Source: Nectonema munidae
Taxonomy: Eukaryota > Nematomorpha > Nectonematoida > Nectonematidae
Assembly: GCA_030549495.1 (NCBI GenBank)
Contig: JAUIRK010001036.1
Location: forward strand, 64,501-128,500
Direction: 5' to 3'
DNA: 64,000 nt
Part shown: piece after piece, positions 11,250 to 24,080 of the stretch
Layout: each line of letters starts with the position of its first letter
Numbering within the stretch: position 1 is the stretch's first letter
Position numbers and translations under genes: made by a program
Notes under the pieces: generated by a model
Told to the model about the DNA's origin: nothing
Seen by the model: only the letters and a program-made list of their open reading frames with translations
The model's database searches: none

Positions 11250-13483
11250 TAAGTGAATCTTGATCAAATTTCTTCAATTAAAGTTAATATAAAAATAATT
11301 TCTCGAAACATGCAGTCTCTAAAATCAAAATTTGCAGAGTTAGAAATTTTTATAGCACATGTAAAACCTTCAAGAGGCTTGGCTAGTTGAAACGCATACT
11401 TTAAACTATCACTCACCTTCCTATAAATTTAGTAACTTTAGTAAAACTATATCCTCTCACTGTGGCATGGCATTCTTCATTCATCGGTCATTTGAATTCT
11501 CGGTATTATATCATTGAATTCTTGGCTTATCCTGGCTGACGCCAAATTTAATATACATAACTTTTATACAATACCGTCTCAAAACTCTAAGAGTATACGC
11601 TCATTCGTGCATGACTTCGGTGTCTTCATCAGCAACTTTTCATGTAACTCAAAAAATTTGCTAGTTGGAAGTTTCAACTTCAACTTACTTCAAAGCCTCT
11701 CAAATATGCACGTGTCTTCCTTTTTGAATATTGATAAACTCTGTCACAAGACATTATTCAGGCACGCTTATAAACCATTTTTCCCCAAAATCCTTTATAT
11801 ACGCACATTTCGGATCATTTTCCTATTCTACTTTCTTTAAACATTGATTCTAGTAGGAAAAAAATTATAATTTGGTTGTCAAATTCGATGAAGAAAATTT
11901 TGTAGGTATCGTGAACTCATAACTAATAAAATTAATGATAAGTTAATTCAAACTAAGTTTTTTCTAAAACTGAACAATTTATAGATTAAACTAAAAAATA
12001 CAAATATTACAAGTCTCCTTGGATGAATGATAACATATACTTAGTTTAATTAAACATAGAGACAAAATTTATAGAAGCACCAAATTTAAACACTTTGGTT
12101 AAAAGACCTGAAAAAATCTCATTGCTTCATTATCAATAAATGATGATAGAATAACTGATTCCTTCACAATTGCACAAATACGGAAGATTATTCTTCCCTT
12201 GGGTGCGATACCAACAACTAAAAAAAAATTGCACAAAGTTTCAATGAATATTTTAACCATCAGTCAGGCGCGACCATGTTGACAATACAGAAGCTTTGAG
12301 CTACGTATCTCGCCTTAACAATATTTTTTTGAATTTGAACAAATAAGACTCAACGATGTACCTTTGGCGATTGGCAAGGATATTTATCGTTTATCTCATT
12401 TCGATGCAATCCCTGTTAAGAATATGATAGCAGTTCCGTTGTTTAACCTACTTAATTTATGCGTTCAAAAAAGTGTATTTCCTAAAGTTTTTAAGACTTC
12501 TAAGATTATTCCTATTCGCAAAAAAGGTTATGGTTCTAAAATAGATAACTACAGTCCAATCTCTCTTATTCCCATACTCCCTAAAAAAAGTTTACTTAAA
12601 AAGTTATTGTCAAAAAATAAAACAGAATTTAGAAAAAAATTTGAAATTTCACAGGATGGAGCTTACGTAACTCTAAGAAAAGATAATGTTGCAAAGAAGA
12701 CCGGACAAAAAAAATAAAAAAGTATGATTTTATTTTTTTTTTAAATTAGCTCTATTTTTGTTTTTTTATTAGGCACAAGAATAAAATTTATAACCAATTT
12801 AACGGCTTTTTTAATTACTATTCTTTATTTTTTTCTCTTCAATTTGGTTTTAGAAAGGGATATTCCACAGAAATGTACAATGCATTCTATTTTTAATAGT
12901 AAAATTATAAATGCGCTAGAAAATAAACAAAAATTTTAGGTTTTTTTCATAGACCTTAAAAAAGCATTCGACTCAATTCCTTTTAGTTTGCTTATAAACA
13001 AATTTAATGAACTCTACGTGTTTTCACACTTTTCGCTTAAATTCTTGGAATTCTATTTGTACGATAAATACCAAATAGTCTTTTCTAAACAATACCCTAT
13101 CACTCCCATTACTAACTTTAAATGGAGGCCTCAAGGCTCGCTACTTAGTCCAATGCTTTTTTCTATATTTATTAATGATTAACCTAACTCATTAGAAAAA
13201 GGTGGTATAATGTTGTTTGCGGATGATATTTGCTTACTGTTAAGCGATGAAGTTCTTGATAATGCTATGATCTTATATACTCTTGAGCAAATCCATAATA
13301 ATGGGTGCAATTCTAATTTGTTGACCATTAACCACAGCAATCACACTTTTCAATCCTAAAACAAAGAAAAGATTTTCCTAAATTGCTTAATCAGATCGAA
13401 ATATCTTTAGTGAAAAAAATTAATCTTCTGGGTCTCATAATAATCAACGATAGACTTAAATGGAGCGACCATATCCTTCATAA
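11250..13483 (+). mobile_element. Degenerate jockey/I-like LINE (endonuclease plus reverse transcriptase)
   Basis: Conceptual + strand fragments appear in the normal order of a LINE ORF2. First is an AP-endonuclease start reading SRNMQSLKSKFAELEIF, with LLVGSFNFNLL (about 11,660, the GDFN-like block). Then come reverse-transcriptase blocks: KVFKTSKIIPIRKKG and NYSPISLIP (12,480-12,570), FGFRKGYSTEM, FFIDLKKAFDSIPFSLL (12,940-12,990), PQGSLLSPMLFSIFIND (13,130-13,182) and the catalytic LFADDICLL (about 13,215). Last is KKINLLGLIIINDRLKW. Many stops and shifts make it inactive. It stops exactly where the piggyBac end begins at 13,484. Confidence 0.85.
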
Positions 13484-16400
13484 CCCTGTTGGAATGGACG
13501 CATAAGGCATATATATATGGACGACCTTGGCAGCCATGCACTATTTTGATTCAAAAGTTTTAAAGAAAATAAAGCAGATATTGAAAAATTACTACCATGT
13601 AAATTTCAAAATAGTTATTTGAAACAACATTATAGCAAAAAAGTTTGAATTATAGAGGCGTATCAATTTGATTTACAGAAAATAAAAATTAACGCCATCT
13701 ATGTTCTTTTTTGTTTTATCATGACAAGTTTTAAAAATTCATACAACCAAATATAAATGTATAAAAGTGCTTCGATAAAACCGTGTCACTTTGAAAGTGT
13801 TGAACGTTATTTTTTGAAATTTTTAGAAATTGAGTGAAAAAAGTAAGAAAAAGCAATACAATCATCCGGGTATTTTTGTTTTATTCAAACAACTTTGAGA
13901 ATTTTATCGCAGCAATTTCGAATATGAAATTTTTGTAAAACTATTTCATTGCTAATAAAATAAATAATTACGACAATAACCAATTTTTTGAATAAAATAT
14001 AAGTAAAAAGTCCTATAACAAGAACTTTTCATTTGACATAGAAAGTCAAATTCAACTATTGTAGAGAAAAAATATTTTGAAAAATATGAAACAGTGTTTT
14101 ATATTTTATTGCTAAAATGAAACAGGTAAACTACAGTTCAATTGCAAACATCGTTAAAACAGTCTTTACACAAAAATTTTTGTGTTCATCACAACAGTTC
14201 AAGAAGCAGATGTTACATGTTTGGAAGACTCTCTTTTTGCTATCTTTGCAAACTTGACACGGACCTCTTTTCCTTACAGAACTAATCGGAACACTTTCAG
14301 ATTTATGAATTTTATAAGATTTCAGAATTAGTCTAACCTCAGAAGTATAGCTGAAACTTGCTCTTAGTGCTTTCGGTCAAAAGCGTTTTTGGTAAATTTT
14401 CGCGTTAAACGCTAAGAAAAGAAATTATCACTAGCGTTTTCCAAAAGTTAAAATCCATGCAAACATATCTGCTCGTAAAAATTTTTTTCAGTAAAAATAA
14501 ATGAATTAAACATATCTAACTCTATTATTTCTTTTTAACTTATTATATAATATCAGCAACGCTCGCTCTTCATTTCATTATAAACATTTGAACTGAAAAT
14601 GTAATTTAGATATCTATTTGGAAGACAATAATAAATAAAATCAATAATTGAAACAGTTGTAGCATAACAATTTTTATATCTGAACGACCAAACTTTTCCA
14701 TTTTGATTTCCAGAAATATTATCCGTAAGTAAATGATTACTATAAATTTTAATTATACGGAGCGCTAAGGTTTTATTATTTTTATATAAACGGTAGTTTT
14801 TTTTATAAAATTTTATAAATGAAAAGGCAGTAAAATTTACAAAAAATACGGCCTCTAACAACTTGGCGATTTTTATCAAAATATATTTAACATAATTTTG
14901 CTGCAGCTAAAGTGTTTATGAATGAAAAAATTACTAGTACGCATTTTCATTATTGCTATATTTTTCTTTTTTCTACAAACGTAGCCTATTTTCAAGCTTA
15001 TAGCGTTGGAGACAGACCAAACTAGGCCCAAATTAAGTGGCATTTGCACCTCCAAAAAATGTTTATGTCCCTTCTTGCCAAAATTAAATAAAAATATGAT
15101 ATATTTAGATATTAAATCCAAATTCATTCATATATTGTCCCTCAAAAGAATTTAAATGCCCACCCAAAATAGTGACACTGATGTCGATTGTCCCTCAGAT
15201 GACTATGAACGAGGATTTGGAAGATAAAATAGACAACAACAATGATGATGAAGGAATGAAGGAGTTGTTGACGGTGACCAAGAGAAAGAGCCCAAAGGAG
15301 AAACTTCTAAAAAGCTCGGAGCTAATTCCTCAGTCCAGTTAAAGTGGAAAGATGATCTGCTTTACCCTCCAGTAGTCAAACGTAAGAATTTCACCTCAAG
15401 TAAAGTATGGAGATTTGCTGGACAAAGAAAAGTTGATGGAAAACTTGTAGCTAACGAAGTTGTTTGCGCCCTTTCTGAAAAGCGATTCAAGTACAATGGT
15501 AGTACTAGGAAATGTAGGAAATCATTTGAAGAATGAACATAGAGAGGAATATGAAGGAGAGGATAAAAAAAGTAACAACAAACCAGCCAAAACTCGCGCA
15601 GCATTTTAGTTTGAAGAGTAGTTCTGTTAAGTACAACAAAGATCAAAGAAAGCTCTTTCTGCTGTGGGTTTCACAGCAGTCCATGCCTCTTTCAATTGTC
15701 GAAGATGAAGGACTGAAAAAGATTATAATTCTAGCCGATCCTCGATTACAGTAACCTTCACGTACAACGTTATCCAAAGATATTGACAAGCTGTATGATG
15801 CTAAGAAGAAGAAAGTTGTTCAAGAGTTCAAAAAATTGATCATTTGTCTCTGACCCACGACACAGGTACGAGCTTCTCCGGGAAGACGTTTATTGACATA
15901 AATGCTCATTGGATAGATCCTAAATCTTTTGAGTCAAAGAAGAAGATTCCAGATGTTGTCAAATCAGACTCAAAGACAGCTCCAGTATACAGAAATGTAG
16001 TTTAAAATAGTTTGGATGATCATGGAATTGATGAGAAGATGGTCTCGACCACCACAGATAAGCCGACCATGAAAGCAACCTTTGATAATAGAAATGGTTG
16101 TTTGCCCCATATCGAAAGTAAATCCAGTCAGAAAGTTCAAAGAAGTTGACTGATCTTCGCGAATTGAGCAAGATCACGACAAAAGCAAACATGTCGCCAA
16201 AATTTATAGGTAACATTCAGAAGGAGCCGCTAAAGAGAAACATCAAGCCATTCAGTTTAGGGTGAAGTAAAAACAAGATTCACGTCAACTACAATCATCT
16301 TCCGAAGTTTTCTCAATGAAGCTGCTAGAGAGATTGATGAAAATAGAGCCATGATAAACAAAGAAACTATAATGCTGCATTGAAACTGTTCTACAAGGGT

Positions 16401-18240
16401 AATGATGTAGAATATGAAAGTTTGGCTCTAACTGATGACGATTACCAAGTTATGCTAAACATCACTCCCTGGTTAGATATCCTTGAGGAAGGCATCACCC
16501 AGTTAGAAGCTGAAAAATACAGCAGGGGCCTGCTTTTTTCCATTGGTAACAAAATTCCTCAACTTTTTGGAAAACTCTGATGATGATCAAACATATGTTC
16601 ATGTTTTTAAGAAAACTCAGTCTAAAGAATTAATTAAGAGTTGTCGCGAAAATTTGAACTTCACCCTTCTTGGCAAAGCCTCTTTCCTTGACAAGAGGTT
16701 CAGTAAACTCTTGTTCCTTAATGAGGTTGATCTTGGACACTTCACCCTGACTAGAGGACAAATTGTTGCTGAAATAAGAGAAGAAACAAGAGAAATAGCT
16801 GACTCTCACGCCAAGGAAAACAATAAAACAATGTTCCTTTCAACAATTTGTGATGAGAAAAATGACGACTTTGCTGGTGGTAAGAAGTAGAATGTTGATG
16901 ATGAAATTGAAAGGTTTGAAAAAGACCATTGTCAATTGACGATCAGCCTTCAAAGTTTTGGAGAAAAAACCGAAATCTTTATCCAGTGTTGTCAAAGCTC
17001 TTTTTGAAGTACGGCAGCGTCCAGACATCAAGTACATCCGCCGAAAGAGTCATGTCAATGCTTGCCCACCTTTTGAACAAAAAAGGTTAAGCCTTAGTGA
17101 CGGAAAGGTCAGAAAAATCTCCTACCTTTCAGATTGTATTTAGTTTTTTTATGTTATTCAAATAAAGCTCTTCTAATTTTGGTTATAAGAATGCTTGATT
17201 TTATTTTTTATTTGTCAATTATAATCACTCTGTTCTGTGTGTTGTCTTTATGTACTGTGCTATGAGGTGAGAAACTAGTTATTGAGCTGTTTAGGTGGTG
17301 GCGTGGTTGGTATTGGGACCAGGACTGGGCCTGGAGCCAGGGTGGACAGTGTGGTGCTATGATAGCGCTTATCGCTAACGAAAAATAAGCGTTTAGCGCT
17401 AAGAAATTCTTAGCGTTATTTCATCGCTACTCAGAAGTTATGTTTCTATTTTAAACATAAATTTTGATAGAAACCTCTGCTATTTGAAAAGACATTTGTG
17501 AAATTACACTTCTCCTTACACTGTATTTTCTATAAAATTTCCTACTACTTGTAGTTGAGGGTTGTTTTTTCAAGTTTTCTTCTAATATAATGTAAGTGTT
17601 CAGCCCTGCTATGTCCAAGTAGTTCGATCAAACAACAATATGCCATCGTCTAGAATCTAGATATTCTATAGGTAGTATACCTTCTTAGCATTTGGTTAGT
17701 TTTATCAACCCCTGTTTTTACGCTAGTCCAAATTGAAAACGGATTTGTTTTTCCTTTGGCTTCTTATTTTGGGCCAGGTGGTGTATTAGCAATATTTTTC
17801 AACTTGATATTTCTAGGTTTTCCGCTTTTTGAAGGAGCATTAAAACTATACTTAGTACCATCTGGGTCTTCTATGACATTTTCGTTATCTTTATGATTAT
17901 CAGAAGAAAGAGAAGAATAAGAGGAGAAAGTAATGGAAGAAGACGAAGAAAAAGAACGAGCAGAAAAAGAAGATGAGGAATTTGAGCAAGAAGATGGGAA
18001 GTCGCTGTATTCTTCAGCTGAAGACTCCATTCATTTGGAAGGAGTGTTCATTTGATAGAGAAAAAGCACGGAAAAATCTAGGGAATAATATTCTTTTAGC
18101 GGAGAGAGGAACGTGAAAAATTGATGAAAAAAAGAAGAGATGATAAGGATAAGTGTATAACAATGAACACGGCTGCAAATGATGGAAAGTAAACTACAAT
18201 GATTCGTAAGAAAATACGCCATTTTCTCATTATTTCAATC
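13484..18240 (-). mobile_element. piggyBac element, split by a hAT insertion
   Basis: On the minus strand the N-terminal part begins at 18,030 (MESSAEEYSDF, Ser/Asp-rich, like the N-terminus of the copy at 46,342). The segment 17,460-17,720 matches 44,980-45,120 of that copy. The C-terminal cysteine-rich domain lies at 14,110-14,337 (CQVCKDSKKRVFQTC, CCDEHKNFC). The pieces are separated by the hAT at 14,346-17,429. The middle of the transposase is missing, so the copy is internally deleted as well as interrupted. The left end CCCTGTTGGAATGG at 13,484 abuts a LINE. AACGCCATCTATG at about 13,690 is shared with the other copy's 3' region. The right end near 18,240 is not sharply defined. Confidence 0.75.
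14346..17429 (+). mobile_element. hAT transposon (BED-finger type), 3.08 kb, with 8-bp target duplication
   Basis: The 8-bp direct repeat CTCAGAAG flanks it at 14,338-14,345 and 17,430-17,437, the duplication length known for hAT. The ends (TATAGCTGAAACTTG.. and, reversed, TAGCGATGAAATAACG..) are imperfect inverted repeats rich in AGCG/CGCT. The inside codes for a BED-type region (VWRFAGQRKVDGKLV, near 15,400), KYNKDQRK.., a central part near 15,840-16,140 and a C-terminal dimerisation region (FTLLGKASFLDKRFSKLLF at 16,650-16,730; frames shift after 16,890). Several stops and frameshifts break it. It sits inside the piggyBac element, so it is younger than that element. Confidence 0.85.
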
Positions 18241-18304
18241 AGCTCTCATCTTTGAAGCATAAGATATGCCAGTATTTGGTTTCAAACCGATGATATAGCA
18301 TTTT

Positions 18305-18560
18305 CACTGTAAGTTCGTCCTTTTTCATTTTAAGTTCGTCTTTTTACACTTTAAGTTCGTCATTTTTCATTTTAAGTTCATCTTTTTACATTTTAATTTG
18401 GTTCTTTTTCATTTTAAGTTTGTCTTTTTACACTTTAAGTTCTTCCTTTTCATTTTAAGTTCTTCTTTTTCACTTTAAGTTCGTCCATTTTCATTTTAAG
18501 TTTTTCCTTTTTCTACCTTTGTCCTGTCTCATTTTAAGTTGCTCTTTTTTATTTTGATTT
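18305..18560. repeat. Minisatellite, about 19-21-bp unit
   Basis: About a dozen units of the type TTTTTCATTTTAAGTTCGTC alternate with TTTTTACACTTTAAGTTCGTC. The core AAGTTCGTCTTTTT resembles the core of the array at 22,620-22,960. Confidence 0.8.
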
Positions 18561-18689
18561 TTTTTGAATTTTTCCTATAAATATTCAAAATTAGCCAATT
18601 CAAAGAACAAGTTACAAACTTTGGAAAGATACAAAATTCAATAAAAAAATTAATTTAACAGTTATAATTAAAAAGAAATATTTCATAAT

Positions 18690-20340
18690 TCTAATTTTAT
18701 TCAAAAAACGATCTTTTTATTGGTTTTCTATTGTATTCGGACCTCGGATTATCACGTTTGTGCCACAAGCAATAATAGGCAAGCATGTTATTGTTCCATA
18801 CACCTTGATATCTTTCCTCCATCACTCGGATATCTTGATCGAAGCGCTCTCCTTGCTTTTCGCTGTAATCTCCACAGTTTTGGGGAAGAAAATCCAGATG
18901 AGCGTCTAATAAATGAATTTTCAATGACATTCTCGCCCCGAGGCACTTATAGTTCTAAAAAAGGTTTTTAACTATGACCTTGTAGTTGTTACTTCAATGG
19001 TTGCCAAAGAAATTTTCAACTAATGACTTGAAAGAATTCCATGCTTTTTTCTCCTTTATGTTCATACACTTTTCAAATGTACTGTCCTTCATTAAAAATG
19101 CCTGCTTTTATTTTTGCAATGCAATCAAAAATTGAGCTGTCTTCATCAAGTGCTTTAATGAAGTTTTTCATGGGACCAAGTTTAATGTGTAGAGGAAGCA
19201 AGATCTTTTGTGCCGGTACAAGAGGATCAGATAAAATGTTATGAGATCCTTTTTTTATTTCGCTTCTTGGAGGCCATTTTTTTTTGTTGAAATGTAAGTC
19301 GTCAGCTCGACTATCCCATAGGCACAAGAAGCATGGAAATTTGGTGTATCAGCCTTGTAACCCCATTAAAATACCAACAACCTGAAAGTTAATAAAAAAA
19401 TATTAATTTTTGTTAGAATAAATGAAACTTAGTAAAATTACTTTTAAATCTCCGCATATCAACCACTGCTGTTCTTCATATTTAAGTGCTGAATGAATAG
19501 ATTTAATGTCATCAAAATTTTCTTTTATTACCACAGAATGAGCCAAAGGAACAGATGCAAAAGTGTTGCTGATGTTCAGCAAAACAGCTTTGAAATTTTT
19601 AAGAGAAGAGTCCAAAAAAGTCGCCAGTCCTTAGAATGGTATTCGACTCCTAAAGTTTCAATTAACTTTCCAACATTCTTACAATAAACAAAAGAAGAGT
19701 CGCTGTTGTAAGCAAAAAACTACCTGAATTATTTTTCCCTTTCCCCATATCAGGCAAATATAGTTTCTGGGTTTAACAAGTTGTCTTGCTTCAATCGCGA
19801 GCCCAATAACTGAGCGGATTCTTTCGACAGGGCAAAGTCTCTGACTAAATCATTAAGCTTAGCTTGAGTCATGCGAATTGGTTCAGAATTATTCATAGTA
19901 CATGTAAAGGAATTATCGGAAGAGAATTCACCATCACCACCATCATCATCCCAGCTAAAAAATTAGTGAATGTTTGAAGGTTTATCGGGTACTGACACCA
20001 CTGGACCATGAGGAACAGGTTTAATCCCGGATGCAACATGTGGATATATTACTGATGCTTTTTTCTATTTGTTTATGCCTTTCAAATTTGTCAAGCAAAA
20101 ATAGCAATTTGTGCAATGATCCTTTTGCTCACGCCAAACCATAGGAATTCCAAAAGCCATATCAGGTTGCTTTCCATCCATCCATTTTCTCAAACCTTCA
20201 ACACAAGTTCTACAACTGGTGTAAACGGCTTGTCCTGGTTGCCTAGTTTCACCCCAAAATATGCATGGTAGGATTTATTGACAAACTTGGTAATTTTCGA
20301 CACTTGGCCAGGAAATGTGACCTAACCGCAAATATAACAA
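18690..20340 (-). mobile_element. Degenerate coding region of an unclassified arthropod repeat-encoded protein
   Basis: Minus-strand fragments from N- to C-terminus: a Cys-containing segment with YTSCRTCVEGLRKWMDG (about 20,170-20,230), CYFCLTNLKG, then SVIYPHVASGIKPVPHGP; YEEQQWLICGDLKV (19,440-19,480); CLWDSRADDLHF followed by PPLHIKLG-like and GPMKNFIKALDED blocks (19,130-19,325); and HLLDAHLDFLPQNCG.., ERFDQDI, VMEERYQGVW (18,790-18,930). I recall this block order from many predicted arthropod and cnidarian proteins of repetitive origin but cannot name the element class. The reading frame is broken in several places. Confidence 0.55.
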
Positions 20341-20989
20341 AACCTATCTGCGTCGTTAAAACACTTTCTATACATATTTAATTATTTCTAAACAAAAAAT
20401 CTTATTTAAGACTGATAAACATAAATAAATTTGCATATGAAGTGATGAAAATCAAAAAAAAAATTCTGAAACAACTCTGAATTCCGGAAAAGTTGAGCTA
20501 ACCAAACCAAAAGATTACCATATTCGAAATCAGCAAAAAAAATTGACCAGAAAATGCATTCATAAAAAAACCGTGTAATATGACTTATTCATCACACATG
20601 TGTAACATTATATTTACACATGGAAAAAAGTAACCATCTCTTCATTATATCTCGTTGACGTTTGAGATACAACTTTATGAAGGCAGTTTGTAATGAATAT
20701 ATAAAATAAAAAAGAAAAGAAAACAAAAATATTTACAAATAGCTATAAGTTTTCTTGAAGAGTATCAGTAAACTTACGGTACACTCTTATATCAAAACTT
20801 GATTTGCTAAAAGATTATTTGTTTCTTATGACTATATATTATTTTATATATAATAGAAATTTGTATCAAAATTTTGTTGGTAAATTTTGTATAAAACTAT
20901 TGCACAAAAAGCTGATAAAATTTTAGAATAAAATAGATGGCATTAAATTGAAAAATTCACCATAGAACATTTTTATAGACTTTTTTATA

Positions 20990-21440
20990 AAGAAAAAAAC
21001 TTATTTATTCCTATGGAATTTGTTCGCAAAAAATCTAAGAAGAAAAGTGGGAAAATTTGGACCTTATACGACGATTGAAGGTAGTAAAAATATTGCTGCC
21101 ATGGGAAGGTTAAGCAACAAACTTGAACGCGTTGTTGGAACTATAAAGCATTGCAGAAATTTTTTTTCCTTCCAATTTTTGAAAGTGCTTTATAAATCTT
21201 TATTTCTTCCTCATCTACACTACTGTGTTTTAAATTAGGGACACTCTTTCACAACAAAGATACTCACTCATCAAAAAACACTTAGACTCATATTTTTTAA
21301 AATCTACGTCGCTCAAACTTCTCCTCTATAGTTCCTTGGAAAGATTACGTAATTGTTTTTGTTATTTCCAATGTTGCAAGTATTTACCCATTGAAAAAAA
21401 GCAAAAAATGGTTCGCCTCGTCTAAAAAAATAAATATAGA
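20990..21440 (+). mobile_element. LINE fragment, C-terminal third of reverse transcriptase
   Basis: The frame at 21,020-21,235 reads IKHCRNFFSFQFLKVLYKSL.. then PHLHYCVLN, the thumb/C-terminal region of jockey/CR1-type reverse transcriptases. It continues with HQKTLRLIFFKIY.. after a stop. It would follow the DRLKWSDH block where the LINE at 11,250-13,483 stops, so it may be the other half of that same element. Confidence 0.55.
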
Positions 21441-22049
21441 CATACCAAATTCAATGAATTTTGTATTATTTTAAAAAACAATATAACACGAATAAAAGTT
21501 TTATAGATTTTATTAGAGAAGTTGTGATGGAAAATTTACAAACATTTGGTCAAGAAAAAAATACCCAAAAATTTGGAGACAAAGCAGTATAAAAAAGAAT
21601 TTCAAGATATAATAATGCTTTAATTTTTTTTAATTTTTTCTTAATATAAATTTAATCAAGAAAAAAGAACAAGATGTGCTTTATGTAAATCGCAAACCTG
21701 TTTTTTCCAAGTGTGATGTTAATTTTGATCTCTTTCACAAAAAATAACTTTATTTAATAAATTTTTGTTTCTTTTTATAAAATTTTTAAAGGTTTAGTTT
21801 TTGTATTCATGTTTTATGCACTTTCAAAAATTAGAAGAAATTCGATGGCAAACAAAAATTTTGTACTTTCATTTAAAGAAGCAAACAAAAAAAGTGATCA
21901 AAACAAAGTGCTAACATTTTAGTTATAAAATGGAAGTAAAATAATATTATGATATGAATTTCAGTTATTTATGCTACAACAAAAATAAAAAATTTTTAAA
22001 AATTAAAAAGTTGGAAAATTTTAACGTTATGATTTAGATATATACCATT

Positions 22050-22260
22050 TTTACTTCTAGATTGTCTTTTTTAGTTTGAAATTGCCTTTTTCCAAATCTA
22101 ATTTCTCTTTAAGTCTTAAATTGTCTTTTTTCTATTTTATTTTGTATTTTAGAAAGAGAGTTTAGAATTTAAAAAAGACATTTTAGAACTTAAAAAAGAC
22201 CAATTGGAATTGAAAAAAGACAATTTAGAACTAAAATAAGATAATTTAGAAGTAAAAATG
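22050..22260. repeat. Inverted patches of the 21-bp minisatellite family
   Basis: A few diverged units in the + sense (GATTGTCTTTTTTAGTTTG, 22,060-22,130) are followed at once by units in the opposite sense (AAAAAAGACAATTTAGAAC, 22,165-22,255), making a loose palindrome. Confidence 0.65.
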
Positions 22261-22619
22261 GTATAGATACAACTAATTGATTGATTTTCCAACAAAATTT
22301 GGTAAAAATATACTAAAGTATTAGAATGAGAGAATGTATAAAACTTGCACTTTATCATTTTACGAACTATTTCCTTCCTCAAGATAGTACGTAAAAAGAG
22401 TTTGTAAAATGAAATACCTTTACGAATAGAGAGCTATTTATTAGCTAGAAAAAATATATATATTTTTTTGGTAAGTATATATTTAAAAGAAAAATATATT
22501 TAAAAAGAAAAGATATGACACAAAAATATATATAAAATTAGGTTTAGAAGATTCGTCGTGTTTAAATAACAATTTTTTTTAAATCTTTCAATAATTAATA
22601 TTATATATACCAATTTCAG

Positions 22620-22962
22620 TTCTAAACGGTCTTTTTTAAATTCTAAAGTGTCTTTTTTAAATTCTAAAGTGTCCTTTTCAAATTCTAAAGTGTCTTTTTA
22701 AATTCGAAAGTGTCTTTTTTAAATTCTAAAGTGTCTTTTTTAAATTCGAAAATGTCTTTTTTTAATTCTAAAGTGCCTTTTTTAAATTTTAAAGTGTCTT
22801 TTTTAAATTCGAAAGTGTCTTTTTTAAATTCGAAAGTGTCTTTTTTTAATTCGAAAGTGACTTTTTTTAATTCTAAAGTGTCTTTTTTAAATTCTAAAGT
22901 GTCTTTTTTAAATTCTAAATTGTCTTTTTTAAATTCTAAAGTGTCTCTTTTGATTTTACTTT
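22620..22962. repeat. 21-bp minisatellite, about 16 units
   Basis: The unit is GTCTTTTTTAAATTCTAAAGT with few variants. Because 21 is a multiple of 3, part of it (22,710-22,967) stays open as a heptapeptide repeat, S-F-L-N-S-K-V. There is no supporting gene structure, so I treat the frame as a by-product of the repeat. Confidence 0.9.
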
Positions 22963-23229
22963 TCTGAATAAGCTTAGAAGTCTTGTTTCTTAATAAATGT
23001 GCGTAATATTATGTGCGATTGTCAGGTTCTGTAGACTTGTTGAAAGATACAGTGATAATTTTCTAATTCTCCGCCTCTATTTCAAGTCTTTTTAATTCGA
23101 TGCAACTAGCAGTTCATTTATAGACAAGTTGTTAACTCTTTAATTTTTGCCTTCTGCATAGATTGTTTTTATATTATAGTAACATAGAATTTATCGCATT
23201 TTATGAAGAAATAGAAACTCCGATTAGCC

Positions 23230-24080
23230 ATTTTTTTATGTTACGTAGTGCATGTGCAATCTAGCTTTTGCATTCGTCGCTGTTTATTGAGGAAACGGCT
23301 TTTTTGATAACTTCATCTAGCATGAAAGAAAGTGTTGTGTATAAAATAAAAGTTTTTAAAACATGTTTTATAAATATTGAAGCAAACCTTACTTAATTTC
23401 TGTTTGCAAAATTTTTGATTTTTGAGAATGCCAGCTCAATTGGATTCAGCATGTAACTATAAGGAGACAAAAACTTCAAAATTTATCCATCTGAAGTTAT
23501 TAAGATTTCGATAGTTTGAGTTTTGTGGATCTTTGCGTTATCTATAATTAGCCAGCAGTTTTTTATTTTAGATAACAGTTTGATCAAAAATTCTGCAAAC
23601 TTTTTTGAATTACAGGTACCATCATTGATAATTTTATAATGAACTACTCTGCTTTGGCTCATTGCTGCTATCAATGTTACATTTTTTCCTAAATTAAAAA
23701 TAATTATTAAATTTATCATTTTTATTACTAAGATTTTAGTTATTGATTTTTATTTTTTAAAGAAACAAAAGGTATTTAACAGTCTTATTTTTATAAACAT
23801 TCTTTTTTTGTTTATTTTTTGTTTTTTATTTTTAAAAATTTTCCTTTCTTTCTGATATTAAAATTTATTTCAAGGCAATAGAAATGGTTCTTACAAGTTA
23901 ACTTTCTCCTTTTAAACCTTCATAATCCGTAATTTACAAAAAAATGTTTATAACAAAGTATTTTGACTGAAAGAGAAGCTCGAGTTTTATAAGTATGTTA
24001 AGTTTCGTCCTAATAACTCTTGTAGTTTTTTTTGTAATTGACGTTTCTTTTTTCAGCTTATTTTAGACTGATCCAAAAAT
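23230..24080 (-). mobile_element. Tc1/IS630-like transposase remnant
   Basis: The minus strand reads NVTLIAAMSQSRVVHYKI, then CWLIIDNAKIHK (the second Asp of the DDE/D triad, in IIDNAKIH), then SPYSYMLNPIELAFSKIK (the PYSP-LNPIE block with the third acid). A helix-turn-helix-like piece is near 24,000. The order and spacing fit IS630/Tc1/mariner transposases. Frames are broken between the blocks and I could not set its ends. Confidence 0.7.

Noticed and set aside
18300-22962. CRISPR-like array
   Set aside because: The units are directly adjacent tandem minisatellites with no unique spacers, in an animal genome.
22710-22967. Open frame with SFLNSKV heptads as a gene
   Set aside because: Frame is forced by the 21-bp repeat; no gene structure around it.
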